DNA from: an uncultured Chlorobiaceae bacterium
GTDB lineage: Bacteria > Bacteroidota > Chlorobiia > Chlorobiales > Chlorobiaceae
Direction: 5' to 3'
Length of the DNA stretch: 64,000 nt
Assembly (NCBI GenBank): GCA_903840935.1
Contig: CAIMHT010000015.1
Coordinates: forward strand, 1-64,000
Under the pieces are notes generated by a model. The model had not been told where the DNA came from and ran no database searches. It worked only from the letters and a program-made list of their open reading frames with translations. Shown in pieces: positions 10,980 through 21,773 of this stretch; the stretch's first letter is position 1, and the number at the start of each line of letters is the position of its first letter. Position numbers and translations under genes: made by a program.

Positions 10980-13880
10980 TCAGGATTTGTTCACGATATT
11001 CTGCACCATTCTGGAGAGGGATTTGAGGGAGAAGGGCTTCTGGATAAAATTAGTCCCATCTTCAAGCAAATTGTTCCTCGCTATAACATCGCTTGAATAA
11101 CCCGACATAAAGAGGACTTTGAGTGATGGATTGAGCTGTTGAAGCTTTTTGAAGAGATCACATCCATTCATGCCTGGCATGATGACATCGGTCAGAAGGA
11201 GTGTAATGACTCCCTCATATTCTCCGGCAAGCCGAAGTGCTTCATGGGGTGAGAGTGCTCCCAGTACCCTGTATTCTTTGTTTTCGAGCTCAATTTTGCA
11301 GAGCTCCAGGATATCTTGTTCATCTTCAACGAGCAGTATGGTCTCTTTGCCGTATTTGTCTGCTGTTGAGGGTTGTTGACTCTTGATAAGATCCGCAAAC
11401 ACCTCTTCCTTGTATCGCGGCAGGTGGATCTTGAAGGTCGTCCCTTCTCCCTCTTCGCTTCTGCACTCAAGACAACCGTTGTTTTGTTTGACAATACCAT
11501 AGACCGTCGAAAGCCCCATGCCGTAACCTTTTCCCTTTTTTTTGGTAGTGAAAAACGGCTCGAAAATATGGGGCAAATTCTTTTTTTCGATACCCTTGCC
11601 GTTATCGGTGACGGAAAGCGTTACATAGTCGCCGGGAACCTTGCAGGGATGGTGGGGAGTTTGACTGATTTTGTGATCACAGAGTTTGCCAATTTCGATG
11701 GTGATGATACCGCCATTGAGGTCAACGGCATCACGGGCATTGACGCAAAGATTGACAAGAATCTGGTCGAGTTGTGTGGGATCAGCTTTTACCAGAGCGG
11801 GCTCAGTGTCGGGTCTCCAGATAATGGTGATATTTTCACCAATCATTTGTTTCAGAACGGTGAGCATCTTGTCGACCAGGGAATTCAGTTCGAGAACGAT
11901 TGGCATCACTGTATCCTTTCGGGCAAAGGCAAGGAGTTGACGGGTAAGATTTGCCGATCGGTTCGTTGCCGCAAGAATATTTTTGAGGTTGTATTGCAAT
12001 GGCTCATCAAGAGTCTCTGTTTGATCCAGAGCCATTTCAATATTACCAAGTATCACGCCAAGCATATTGTTGAAGTCGTGGGCGATTCCACTGGCAAGCT
12101 GCCCTACGAGATCCATTTTTTGCGACTGAACCAGTATTGCCTGCATCTCATTTGCATGTGTTTCCGCACGTTTACGGGAGACAATATCGCTTGCAATAGA
12201 TGTAAGTGTACGCAATAGCTTGAGATCATCATCATTATAATCCGAAGGTTTGTTTCCTACTCCAAGAATGGCCATTACTTTGCCAGCATGAATCATGGGA
12301 ACAACAAGAGTGCGACTGATTTCGGGATGGCCATCCGCAAACCTGATTCCCTGATCCTCTGAGCTGTAATTGTTGGTAATCAATGTTTGCTGATGCTTTA
12401 TGACGCCGGCCCATAAATCTGAGTTAGCCAGAGACGGATGTGATATATCACCCTCAAACCCGTGTATTGACTTCTGAATAGTTGATGAGGCTCCATCAAA
12501 AAATTGAAAATCGGGATCCTCCTCAATAAAGTGGCACCAACCGATAGGACTCTCCGTAATCAGTTCGGCTTCGTTGAGCGTGGCCCTCAGGATTTCCTCT
12601 GCTGAATGGGACTCTGCCATCTGGAGAATAAGCAGGCGGAATTCTGTAAAGGATTCATAGCGCTTGCGTCTGGTGATATCAAAGCATAAGCCGATTGTGC
12701 CGGAATTTCCCCAGTTCTCATATTTCTGCACATGCAGCTCACCCCAATATATCGAACCGTCCTTTTTTTTCATGCAGTGTTCAACAATCCTTTTTTGCGA
12801 AGCACTTGATCGTATTTCAGCAAAACCTTTGATAGCCTCTGAAATCTCTTTTTCGATGAGAAACTCTGTAAATCGATGGCCAATCATCTCCTCGGGTAAA
12901 AATCCTGAAATTTTTTCGGAGACAGGAGATACATAGGTGAAGATTCCATCACTATCGCAAATAAAGATCTCTCCATCCAACTGCTCAGCAATAGTGCGGA
13001 ACTTCATTTCGCTGAGCTTCAATGCCTCTTCCGCCTGCTTGCGCTTATCGATGTCTATACCAATTGCTATCAAAAAGGAGTTGCCGTCGATAACAACTCT
13101 TTTGGCCTTCAGGAGAAACCATCGGAATTTCGCTCCACCACAAGAGAGTACTCTCACTTCAGCATGCTCTTCAATACCATCGATTAAAACATTCCGGATT
13201 TTTTGCTGGATCAGTGGTCGGTCGTCCGGATAAACGATAGTTATCGCATCATTGCCAGCAATCTCAGTATCTGATTTACACAGAATTTCGTCGCGCATAC
13301 GAGCATTCCATGCAGTAAATCGCCCGCTTTTATCAATCATACAACATACCCCGGGGGTGGCATCAATAAGCGTCTGTATGAAACGCTGTTTATTTTCTAC
13401 CTCATTCTCAATCCTTTTGTGCGAGGTGACATTTTGAGCAATAATCAGTAACCGGGTGATATCACCTGCTGAAGAGCGGAGTGGATAGAGTGTTGAGCGA
13501 TAGACCTGGCCATCCTGCAGATCATCAAAAGAGAGTTGCTTGCCTGAGCGCAGAACTTCTTCTGCGATTTTTCTGCGTTGTGCTGTAACTTCAGGCGTGA
13601 GAAGATCACAAGAAAGCAAATCGTAAACGTTGGCACCCAAGCACTCTTCCGGGAATTTGCCAAACCTTGACGCAAATGTACTGTTGGCTTCAAGAATCGT
13701 TCCTTCACGATCTATAATAAAAACCGGTCCAGCAAAGGAGTCAAACAAAGCGGGAATACTGTTATCGAATTGTTGACCTTTGTCTGCTCCAGTTTGTTTT
13801 TTTTCGCTTTTTGCTTCTTGCATTGAAATATTCTGTAGTGTTTTTGCAATCCCCTCGGATAATCCCGAATGTGTCGTCAA
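10980..13880 (-). CDS. Hybrid histidine kinase: PAS repeats - GAF - HisKA - HATPase - REC
   Basis: PAS segments; SGIAHDFNNMLGVILGNIE H-box; VTDNGKGIEKKNLPHIFEPFFTTKKKGKGYGMGLSTVYGIVKQ; REC LLLTDVIMPGMNGCDL. Confidence 0.94.
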   Translation of the reverse strand: MTTHSGLSEGIAKTLQNISMQEAKSEKKQTGADKGQQFDNSIPALFDSFAGPVFIIDREGTILEANSTFASRFGKFPEECLGANVYDLLSCDLLTPEVTAQRRKIAEEVLRSGKQLSFDDLQDGQVYRSTLYPLRSSAGDITRLLIIAQNVTSHKRIENEVENKQRFIQTLIDATPGVCCMIDKSGRFTAWNARMRDEILCKSDTEIAGNDAITIVYPDDRPLIQQKIRNVLIDGIEEHAEVRVLSCGGAKFRWFLLKAKRVVIDGNSFLIAIGIDIDKRKQAEEALKLSEMKFRTIAEQLDGEIFICDSDGIFTYVSPVSEKISGFLPEEMIGHRFTEFLIEKEISEAIKGFAEIRSSASQKRIVEHCMKKKDGSIYWGELHVQKYENWGNSGTIGLCFDITRRKRYESFTEFRLLILQMAESHSAEEILRATLNEAELITESPIGWCHFIEEDPDFQFFDGASSTIQKSIHGFEGDISHPSLANSDLWAGVIKHQQTLITNNYSSEDQGIRFADGHPEISRTLVVPMIHAGKVMAILGVGNKPSDYNDDDLKLLRTLTSIASDIVSRKRAETHANEMQAILVQSQKMDLVGQLASGIAHDFNNMLGVILGNIEMALDQTETLDEPLQYNLKNILAATNRSANLTRQLLAFARKDTVMPIVLELNSLVDKMLTVLKQMIGENITIIWRPDTEPALVKADPTQLDQILVNLCVNARDAVDLNGGIITIEIGKLCDHKISQTPHHPCKVPGDYVTLSVTDNGKGIEKKNLPHIFEPFFTTKKKGKGYGMGLSTVYGIVKQNNGCLECRSEEGEGTTFKIHLPRYKEEVFADLIKSQQPSTADKYGKETILLVEDEQDILELCKIELENKEYRVLGALSPHEALRLAGEYEGVITLLLTDVIMPGMNGCDLFKKLQQLNPSLKVLFMSGYSSDVIARNNLLEDGTNFIQKPFSLKSLSRMVQNIVNKS

Positions 13881-14146
13881 CTCTCTGCTATTTTGATAAT
13901 CAGCAATAAACTATCGAGACTGTGTAACAGTAAAGTATCATTTTATTTCAAAAATAATCTTATCCATTAATCCTTAGAAGTCGTCAACAGGCAAGTTACC
14001 GGTTGCATGATTAACGCGATGCGAACGTCGCTGGCAATCGGCATCAAAAAAAGCGCCTTCCCCTGCCCGGTCTGCAGGAATCGGAAACAAGGCAAAAGGA
14101 TAAAATTTAGTATTTTACAAATAAGTTCAAATCAAAAACAACCAAG

Positions 14147-15535
14147 ATGTTTATGAACAGCAAGAAAGAATTACTCTGGCAGAGCCGATTTTCATTACCC
14201 TTTGACCGCGACGCGCTTTTGTTTTCTTCGTCGGTTCATGTCGACAAGAAGCTCTATCGTGAAGATATTCAGGGCTCAATTGCCCATGTTACCATGCTTT
14301 CCGAAGAGAATATTGTCAGTGTTGAGGATGCTGCCCAAATCATTGAAGGACTTAGGGAGATTGAGGAAGAACTTTCAGGTGGTACCCTTCTTCCCCAGTG
14401 GGAGGATGAGGATATTCATACGGTTATTGAGAACAGGTTGAAGGAAAAGGTGGGAGTTGTCGCAGGCAAACTTCACTCTGGCAGGAGTCGAAACGATCAG
14501 GTGGCAACCGATACCCGTCTCTACATGCGCCGCCAGATTACCGAACTTCAGGAGGCTCTTGGTGGACTTTTAGGGGTTCTTGTGGAAAAAGCAGAGTGCT
14601 ACCACAAAACCATTATCTTCGGTTATACCCACCTGCAGCGTGCCCAGCCGATTTCTGCCGGACACTACTACCTCGCTTATTTCAACATGTTCAGCCGCGA
14701 TCGTCAGCGGTTGCATGATCTCATGAAAAGGGTGAATATCTCTCCACTCGGTGCAGCAGCCTTTGCCGGCAGCACTCTGCCGCTCAATGCAGAAAGAACC
14801 GCCGTATTGCTTGGTTTTGACGATCTTTTTTCAAACAGTATTGATGCTGTCAGTGATCGCGATATTGTTATTGAGTTTATTTCTGACTGTTCCATGATTA
14901 TGATGCACCTGTCACGGTTTGCTGAAGATCTGATTCTCTGGAGCTCCTACGAGTTCGGTTATCTTGAGATCAGCGACGCTTTTGCAACGGGATCGTCAAT
15001 CATGCCACAGAAAAAAAATGCCGATATCGCTGAACTGGTAAGGGGCAAAACGGGAAGGGTCTACGGCAATCTTATGGCCATGTTGACCATCATGAAAGGG
15101 CTCCCGCTCTCGTACAATCGAGATATGCAGGAAGATAAACAACCTCTCTTCGACAGCGCAGAAACAACGATCGGAAGTGTCACCATCTTTGCAAAACTGC
15201 TTGAGCATACCAAACTGAAGGAGGATCGACTGGCTAAACTGACTGCGGAAGATCTCAGCCTGGCGACAGAAATAGCTGAATATCTTGTTCGCCGTCAGAT
15301 TCCGTTCCGCGATGCCCACCGTATTACCGGTAAAATTGTCACCTGGAGCATTGCCTCGGATGTTACCCTGCCGAAGATCCCGATAGAAAAGTTCAGGGAA
15401 TTCTCTGATGCTTTTGAACCCGATATTTACGACTGTCTCAAGGCGGATGTAAGTGTGAACTCAAAAAAAACACATGGCAGTTGCTCTTTTGACTCGGTTG
15501 CCCTCCAGATTGCTATGGCCAGAAAAGAGCTTTAA
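14147..15535 (+). CDS. argH: Argininosuccinate lyase
   Basis: [48 protein letters not shown]. Confidence 0.97.
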   Translation: MFMNSKKELLWQSRFSLPFDRDALLFSSSVHVDKKLYREDIQGSIAHVTMLSEENIVSVEDAAQIIEGLREIEEELSGGTLLPQWEDEDIHTVIENRLKEKVGVVAGKLHSGRSRNDQVATDTRLYMRRQITELQEALGGLLGVLVEKAECYHKTIIFGYTHLQRAQPISAGHYYLAYFNMFSRDRQRLHDLMKRVNISPLGAAAFAGSTLPLNAERTAVLLGFDDLFSNSIDAVSDRDIVIEFISDCSMIMMHLSRFAEDLILWSSYEFGYLEISDAFATGSSIMPQKKNADIAELVRGKTGRVYGNLMAMLTIMKGLPLSYNRDMQEDKQPLFDSAETTIGSVTIFAKLLEHTKLKEDRLAKLTAEDLSLATEIAEYLVRRQIPFRDAHRITGKIVTWSIASDVTLPKIPIEKFREFSDAFEPDIYDCLKADVSVNSKKTHGSCSFDSVALQIAMARKEL

Positions 15536-17592
15536 TGTGATAACGGCAGAGTTTTTGCTGACGTTTGCGCGGCATCAAGCTCTGCCAGATCAGCAACAAC
15601 GGCCACCGACTGGTTGAGTACAGCGTCATTGCTCAGCTCTTTGGTGGCATCAGGCTCTTTGACCCACTCTTTCTCTATCCTTTTTATCGTCTCTGTTTCC
15701 GATTTGGCTGTCGCATCCTGAAGTGATACTGCCTTTTTTTTACGAATTTGATCAAGGGTATCCAAGTCACGCAGATAGCTTTGATAGAGGGGATTTTTCG
15801 CTGATCGTTCCTGAAATTTTTGACGGAGTATCTCGATTTTTCGAGGGTTGATCTCCGCAAAAGGGGTATAAAATGAGGGAGTGAGAGTGCTCCATGGCAG
15901 ACTGCTGGTATAGGTATCCTCGCCAATTCTTGCCGTGTCTATCATGGAGGGCATGGTAATATCCGCCTCTACTCCCTTATGCTGAGTACTGGCTCCTGAT
16001 ATCCGGTAAAACTTCGCTATGGTAAGTTTTATTTCTCCCAACTCAGGTCGCTTGCCAGTAAAAGAGTCTGGCCTTGAAAGTTTGATGAGGCTTTGAACAG
16101 TTCCCTTTCCGAATGTCCTCTCCCCGATGATAACACCGCGGCCGTAATCCTGAATGGCGGCAGCAAAAATTTCTGATGCTGATGCACTGTAACGATTGAC
16201 CAGCACGGCAAGCGGTCCACTATACTGCACCCTGCTGTCTTCGTCCTTGAGTACTATTTTTCCGCCCGTTGAGTTACTGATCTGAACAACGGGCCCGCTT
16301 GGAATAAAGAGTCCGGTAACCGTTACAGACTCTTCAAGCGAACCGCCACCATTATCACGAAGATCAACAATGATACCATCAACATGCTCTGCATTCAGTT
16401 CTTCAAGAATACGGGCGACATCGCGGCTTGTGCTGTTGTAATTGCCTGTATTCTGTTGTTCACCTTCAAAATCAAGATAAAAGGAGGGTATGGTAATAAC
16501 ACCTATTTTTTTTGAATTTTGTACGATAATGCTTTTCTTTGCGGCCTGTTCCTGCAGGTTGACCTTGTCGCGTATAAGTTCGACTATTTTTTCCGGGCCA
16601 CGTCCGCCCTGGCTTGCCGGCAAAATTTTCAGTCGGACAATGGTACCTTTCTTGCCCCGGATCAGCTTTACCACATCATTGATTCTCCAACCGGAGACAT
16701 CAACAATGTCAACGGCTCTTCCCTGACCGACTCCAATAATTTTATCCCCTTTTTTCAGTCTGTTGCTTTTGAATGCCGGTCCTCCTGGAATGAGCTCATT
16801 GACAACGGTATACTCCCCTTCTGTCTGAAGTTTGGCGCCGATCCCTTCAAGTGATCGGCTCATGTCGATCTGAAAATTTTGATATTCGTCCGGAGAGAAA
16901 TAGTTTGTATGGGGATCGAACGATGTTGTCAACGCATAGGTATAGGCATGAAAAGCATCATCCGGTTTTTGGCGGTTAAGAAGATTCAACCTGCTTTTAT
17001 AGCTTTTTGCAAGCGACACTCGAATTGCCTTGTCACTTTCTCCGGAATATTTCAGGTTGAGCCACTGATATTTCAGCTCTTTTCTCCACAGTTCGGTTAA
17101 CTGATGCTGGTCGGCAGGCCAAGGATCGCTTTTTCGATCAAGATCAAGGGTTTCTGGAGATGAAAAGTCGAGATGAACTGTATCGGCAGCAGCCCTCATA
17201 TACCGCATTTTCTCCCTGGCCCGTTTAAGAAAGAGATTGTATATGTCAAACCCTACAGTTGCTTTGCCAGCAAGAAATTCGTCATCAATCTGGTTGCCGT
17301 AGATCTTTCTGAGACGTTCAACATCGCTTGCCACAAAGTAGCTTTTGCTGCCGTCAAGATTATCGATATAACGGTTAAAAATCTGCTGAGACAGGGAGTC
17401 ATTGACTGCAACCTTCCTGTAGTGGTTCTGCAACAAATATTTACTGATATAGTTGCCAGCTTCATTTTCGGCGGCAGTCGGCTTGAGGGTCGTCGCAACT
17501 TTAGGCGAGGCCCTCTCTACGATGTTTCTTGCATAAAGTGGTGTAACACTTCCTGATGCAACCATAAAAAGAAAGAGACTTTTTCTCAGCAT
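15532..17592 (-). CDS. Carboxy-terminal processing (S41, Prc/Tsp-type) protease, copy 1
   Basis: PDZ plus S41 [60 protein letters not shown]-terminal region of Prc. Confidence 0.92.
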   Translation of the reverse strand: MLRKSLFLFMVASGSVTPLYARNIVERASPKVATTLKPTAAENEAGNYISKYLLQNHYRKVAVNDSLSQQIFNRYIDNLDGSKSYFVASDVERLRKIYGNQIDDEFLAGKATVGFDIYNLFLKRAREKMRYMRAAADTVHLDFSSPETLDLDRKSDPWPADQHQLTELWRKELKYQWLNLKYSGESDKAIRVSLAKSYKSRLNLLNRQKPDDAFHAYTYALTTSFDPHTNYFSPDEYQNFQIDMSRSLEGIGAKLQTEGEYTVVNELIPGGPAFKSNRLKKGDKIIGVGQGRAVDIVDVSGWRINDVVKLIRGKKGTIVRLKILPASQGGRGPEKIVELIRDKVNLQEQAAKKSIIVQNSKKIGVITIPSFYLDFEGEQQNTGNYNSTSRDVARILEELNAEHVDGIIVDLRDNGGGSLEESVTVTGLFIPSGPVVQISNSTGGKIVLKDEDSRVQYSGPLAVLVNRYSASASEIFAAAIQDYGRGVIIGERTFGKGTVQSLIKLSRPDSFTGKRPELGEIKLTIAKFYRISGASTQHKGVEADITMPSMIDTARIGEDTYTSSLPWSTLTPSFYTPFAEINPRKIEILRQKFQERSAKNPLYQSYLRDLDTLDQIRKKKAVSLQDATAKSETETIKRIEKEWVKEPDATKELSNDAVLNQSVAVVADLAELDAAQTSAKTLPLSH

Positions 17593-17610
17593 TGTCGTGT
17601 ATGATAAATC

Positions 17611-18129
17611 TTATGAGTAAACCCAGACAGAGGCTGGTGGAATGTTTTTTATAACAAACCGCTTTCTTACTTTACTCTGGAAATTCACTTCACCAAGAGG
17701 ATTATTGAGGCCATAAGTATACATGACACACCATTTGAGGAGACCATTGCTGTAGAGCGTGTTTATGATGGGAACAAATGATGATTTGAACGGGTTGTTG
17801 ATCAGCGGAATGGAGAGTACCAGTCCGAATCGCTCATCAACTTTTTTTAACTGCTCCAGTGCACATGAATTGATTGTCTTCAAATGAGGATAATTTTGCC
17901 TGAGCACAGCACAGAATTCCTTGTCTATTTCAACCAATACTGGATTCAAGCTTGAGATATGCTTTGTAATAGCTCCGGTTCCCGCGCCGATCTCGATGAC
18001 TGAGGTTTGATCCAGCTCTTTAATTGATTTAAAGATAGCCTTTGCCAAAAAATCTGATGAAGGTATGACCGAACCTACACTCTGGGGATTTTTTAAATAT
18101 TTTTTCAGAAACAGTATCTCTTTGCGCAT
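17611..18129 (-). CDS. SAM-dependent methyltransferase (phospholipid N-methyltransferase / rRNA adenine dimethylase-like)
   Basis: YLKNPQSVGSVIPSSDFLAKAI...VIEIGAGTGAITKHI. Confidence 0.75.
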   Translation of the reverse strand: MRKEILFLKKYLKNPQSVGSVIPSSDFLAKAIFKSIKELDQTSVIEIGAGTGAITKHISSLNPVLVEIDKEFCAVLRQNYPHLKTINSCALEQLKKVDERFGLVLSIPLINNPFKSSFVPIINTLYSNGLLKWCVMYTYGLNNPLGEVNFQSKVRKRFVIKNIPPASVWVYS

Positions 18130-18145
18130 CTACTTGTTTTATGTT

Positions 18146-18361
18146 TTATGTTTTCTTCTTGGCCGAAACATCTTCTTCATCTTTTGATGCGGCAGTATCA
18201 ACGGCCTTATTGAATTCGTTTTCAAGATCAGCCTGTGCTTTTTTGAACTCCCTCATTCCTTTGCCGAGCCCCTTGGCCAACTCTGGCAGTTTTGACGGGC
18301 CAAAAAATAACAGGACGACAAACAGGATAAGCAACAATTCCTGACCACCAAGTCCAAACAT
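18146..18361 (-). CDS. tatA: Sec-independent protein translocase TatA/E
   Basis: [42 protein letters not shown]. Confidence 0.93.
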   Translation of the reverse strand: MFGLGGQELLLILFVVLLFFGPSKLPELAKGLGKGMREFKKAQADLENEFNKAVDTAASKDEEDVSAKKKT

Positions 18362-18472
18362 GATAATTCCCCCTGATCGTTTACGTTATCGATAAAACAT
18401 TTTTCAAAAAAGATTTATCGTTATTCTCATTGACAGTAATACGCACTCCGCCTGATTTTCTTTCAACAACCC

Positions 18473-20545
18473 TTAATTCAACGAGGGCAAAGTCCGGGTA
18501 ATCGTGTGGCGCTGGGTTGCCTTAAGTTCTGCAAGGTTAGAAACAACTGCGGCAGACTGGTTGAGCAGCACATCCTTGCTCTGGCTTTTGGTAGAATCCT
18601 GATCCACAAACCATTGACCCTCAATCTGCTTTATTTTTTCTATTTCCGACTTGAAGGCTGAGTCCTGAAGTGATACCGCCTTTTTTTTGCGAACCTGGTT
18701 CAGGGTATTCAAATCATGCAGGTAACTTTGGTAATAACGGCTCTTCAATGCTCTTTCCTGCTGCTTCTGGCGGAGCAGTACAATCTCTTCCGGGCTGACC
18801 TCTGCTGTCGGACGATAAAATGAGCGGGATATAGTACTCCATGGCAGACTGCTGCTATAGGTGTCTTCTCCAACAACCGAGGTGTCAATCATTGAGGGCA
18901 TGACAATGTCGGGTATAACACCTTTATGCTGAGTGCTGCCCCCTGATATCCGGTAAAACTTTGCAATGGTAAGCTTAATCTCGCCGAGTTCAGGCTGTTT
19001 TCCGAAAAAAGCAAACGGCCTGAGTTCGGAAAGCTTTTTGAGGCTTTGAACAGTCCCCTTCCCGAACGTCCTCTCACCAATGATAATACCTCGTCCGTAA
19101 TCCTGGATTGCTGCAGCAAATATTTCAGATGCAGAGGCGCTGTAACGGTTGACAAGCACTGCAAGTGGACCACTATAGAGTACCCTGCGGTCTTCGTCCC
19201 TGAGTACCATTTTTCCTCCTGTCGAGTTGCTGATTTGCACCACTGGGCCGGCAGGAATAAAAAGTCCTGTGACATTTACAGACTCTTCAAGCGAGCCACC
19301 CCCGTTATCACGAAGATCAATGAGAATGCCATCAACATGCTCTGTATTAAGTTCATTCAGTATACGGGCTACATCACGGCTGGTGCTGTTGAAATTGCCA
19401 GTGTTTTGCTGTTGACCTTCGAAATCAAGATAAAATGAAGGGATGGTAATTACACCAATTCGCTCTCCATTTTGTGTGATAATGCTTTTCTTTGCCGCCT
19501 GTTCCTGCAAGTCCACCTTCTCTCGTAAAAGCACAACTATTTTGGCTGGTCCTCGTCCGCTCTGGCTTGCCGGGAAGATTTTCAGACGAACAATGGTGTT
19601 TTTCTTTCCACGGATCAATTTGACCACATCGTTGATTCTCCAGCCAAAGACATCCACAATTTCACCACTCCTGCCCTGACCAACACCAATAATTTTATCC
19701 CCTTTTTTCAGTGTATTGCTTTTAAATGCCGGTCCTCCCGCAATAACCTCATTAACAACGGTATACTCGTTTTCAGTCTGGAGTTTTGCCCCGATTCCCT
19801 CAAGAGAGCGACTCATGTCTATTTGAAAGTTTTCATATTCATCCGGAGAAAAATAATTTGTATGGGGGTCAAACGATGTTGTCACAGCGTATGTGTAAGC
19901 CTGAAAAGCATCTTCCGGTTTCTGGCGGTTCAGAAGGTTCAGCCGGGTTGTAAAGCTTCTTGCAAGAGTCTCCCGGATACTTTTGTTATTTTCCCCTGAA
20001 TATTTCAGGTTAAGCCACTGGTATTTCAGCTCTTTTTTCCACAAATCGGTGAGTTCACGCCTGTTGGCGGGCCAAGGATCGTTCTTGCGGTCAAGGTCAA
20101 GGGTTTCTGGTATTGAAAAGTTGAATCGCACGGTATCGGCAGTTGCCTTCATGTACCGCATTTTTTCTTTGGCACGTTTAAGAAAAAAATTGTAGACTCC
20201 AAATCCTGAATTTACCTTTCCAGCAAGAAATTCGTCATCAATACGGTTTCCGTAAACATGGCGGAGGCTTTCAACTTCGCTTGCTACAAAATAGCTTTTG
20301 CTGCCATCGAGATTATCGATGTAGCGATTAAGTATCTGCTGAGAAAGAGAGTCGTTGACTGATATTTTTCTATAATGGTTCTGTAGAAGATATTGACTGA
20401 TATATTTGCTTGCCTCCTCCTCGGCAGTCGTCGGTTTGAGGGTCACGACGGTTACGGCTGGAGCAGTATTTCCTGCATGTATTGAGGATAACGGGACAGT
20501 ACTTCCCAATGCCATAATCATGAGAAGAAGATTTTTTCTGACCAT
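18473..20545 (-). CDS. Carboxy-terminal processing (S41, Prc/Tsp-type) protease, copy 2
   Basis: Near-colinear paralogue of 15532..17592 with the same S41 catalytic motif; signal peptide at MVRKNLLLMIMALGSTVPLSSIHA. Confidence 0.92.
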   Translation of the reverse strand: MVRKNLLLMIMALGSTVPLSSIHAGNTAPAVTVVTLKPTTAEEEASKYISQYLLQNHYRKISVNDSLSQQILNRYIDNLDGSKSYFVASEVESLRHVYGNRIDDEFLAGKVNSGFGVYNFFLKRAKEKMRYMKATADTVRFNFSIPETLDLDRKNDPWPANRRELTDLWKKELKYQWLNLKYSGENNKSIRETLARSFTTRLNLLNRQKPEDAFQAYTYAVTTSFDPHTNYFSPDEYENFQIDMSRSLEGIGAKLQTENEYTVVNEVIAGGPAFKSNTLKKGDKIIGVGQGRSGEIVDVFGWRINDVVKLIRGKKNTIVRLKIFPASQSGRGPAKIVVLLREKVDLQEQAAKKSIITQNGERIGVITIPSFYLDFEGQQQNTGNFNSTSRDVARILNELNTEHVDGILIDLRDNGGGSLEESVNVTGLFIPAGPVVQISNSTGGKMVLRDEDRRVLYSGPLAVLVNRYSASASEIFAAAIQDYGRGIIIGERTFGKGTVQSLKKLSELRPFAFFGKQPELGEIKLTIAKFYRISGGSTQHKGVIPDIVMPSMIDTSVVGEDTYSSSLPWSTISRSFYRPTAEVSPEEIVLLRQKQQERALKSRYYQSYLHDLNTLNQVRKKKAVSLQDSAFKSEIEKIKQIEGQWFVDQDSTKSQSKDVLLNQSAAVVSNLAELKATQRHTITRTLPSLN

Positions 20546-20713
20546 TTTTATTGCGTGGTGATTCAAAGGTTTAACGGCAGTATGCAAGCTGTTCTTGAAT
20601 GAGAGAGCAAATATACGTATATTACGAACCACTTGACAAGTCTTTACCAGCAGAGATCCTGAAGAAAAAGCAACGCACATAATAATAAATAATAAATAAA
20701 AGAGAAGCGTTCA

Positions 20714-21688
20714 ATGGAAAAGAAAAAAATCAGTTATAAAGAACTCGGACTGTGCAACAGCCGGGAACTTTTCAAAAAAGCTGTGACGGGCGGTTACGCA
20801 ATTCCTGCCTACAACTTCAACAATCTTGAACAGATGCAGGCTATCATCCTGGCCTGTGCTGAAACCAGCTCTCCGGTTATCCTGCAGGTTTCAAAGGGGG
20901 CCAGAAGCTATGCAAACGAAACCCTGCTTCGCTACCTTGCCCAGGGAGCTGTAGCTTATGCCGCTGAACTCGGCAACCCCATCCCTATTGTTCTTCATCT
21001 CGATCATGGTGACAGCTTTGAACTCTGTAAAGATTGCATCGATTCCGGTTTTTCTTCAGTGATGATTGATGGCTCACACCTTTCTTATGAGGACAACATT
21101 GAACTGACCAAAAAAGTTGTTGCCTATGCTCATCAGTACGATGTTACCGTTGAGGGTGAACTTGGTGTTCTGGCTGGTATTGAAGATGAGGTTTCTGCAG
21201 CCCATCATACTTATACCCAGCCAGAAGAGGTTGAGGATTTTGTTGCTAAAACCGGCGTAGACAGTCTTGCCATCTCTATCGGTACCTCACACGGTGCGTT
21301 CAAATTCAAGCCAGGCGAAGATCCGAAAATCCGTCTTGATATCCTTACTGAAATTGAACACCGTATTCCGGGATTTCCTATTGTGCTGCATGGTTCCTCT
21401 TCCGTTCCGCAGGACTTGGTTAAAACGATCAATGAGCACGGCGGAAAACTGAAGGATGCAATTGGTATCAGTGAAGATCAGCTTCGTCTTGCAGCCAAAT
21501 CAGCGGTATGCAAAATCAATATTGATTCCGACGGTCGTCTTGCCATGACTGCCGCTATCCGTAAAGTGCTTGATGAAAAACCAGAAGAGTTTGATCCGAG
21601 GAAATATCTTGGGCCAGCCCGTGATGCTCTCAAAAAGCTCTATGTTCACAAGATCATCAATGTTCTCGGCTCTAACGGAAAAGCATAA
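20714..21688 (+). CDS. fba: Class II fructose-1,6-bisphosphate aldolase
   Basis: YAIPAYNFNNLEQMQAII; VLHLDHGDSFELCKDCIDSGFSSVMIDGSH; GTSHGAFKF; VLHGSSSVP. Confidence 0.95.
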   Translation: MEKKKISYKELGLCNSRELFKKAVTGGYAIPAYNFNNLEQMQAIILACAETSSPVILQVSKGARSYANETLLRYLAQGAVAYAAELGNPIPIVLHLDHGDSFELCKDCIDSGFSSVMIDGSHLSYEDNIELTKKVVAYAHQYDVTVEGELGVLAGIEDEVSAAHHTYTQPEEVEDFVAKTGVDSLAISIGTSHGAFKFKPGEDPKIRLDILTEIEHRIPGFPIVLHGSSSVPQDLVKTINEHGGKLKDAIGISEDQLRLAAKSAVCKINIDSDGRLAMTAAIRKVLDEKPEEFDPRKYLGPARDALKKLYVHKIINVLGSNGKA

Positions 21689-21705
21689 TTTATTTTACCG
21701 TCAAA

Positions 21706-21735
21706 CAAAGGCGCCAGCAGGCGCCTTTGTTCTAT
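21706..21735 (+). terminator. Rho-independent-like terminator after fba
   Basis: Perfect 10-bp stem CAAAGGCGCC-agca-GGCGCCTTTG followed by a T-rich tail. Confidence 0.85.
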
Positions 21736-21773
21736 GACAAGACCGGGGAGCATGAAAAAGCGAAAAAGGTTAT

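Noticed and set aside
11373-12218. 281-aa ORF antisense to the hybrid kinase
   Set aside because: Overlaps HATPase/HisKA-coding sequence; no recognisable domain.
13920-14146. Possible coding fragment (…SLAIGIKKSAFPCPVCRNRKQGKR…) before argH
   Set aside because: Short, no recognisable family; could be chance.
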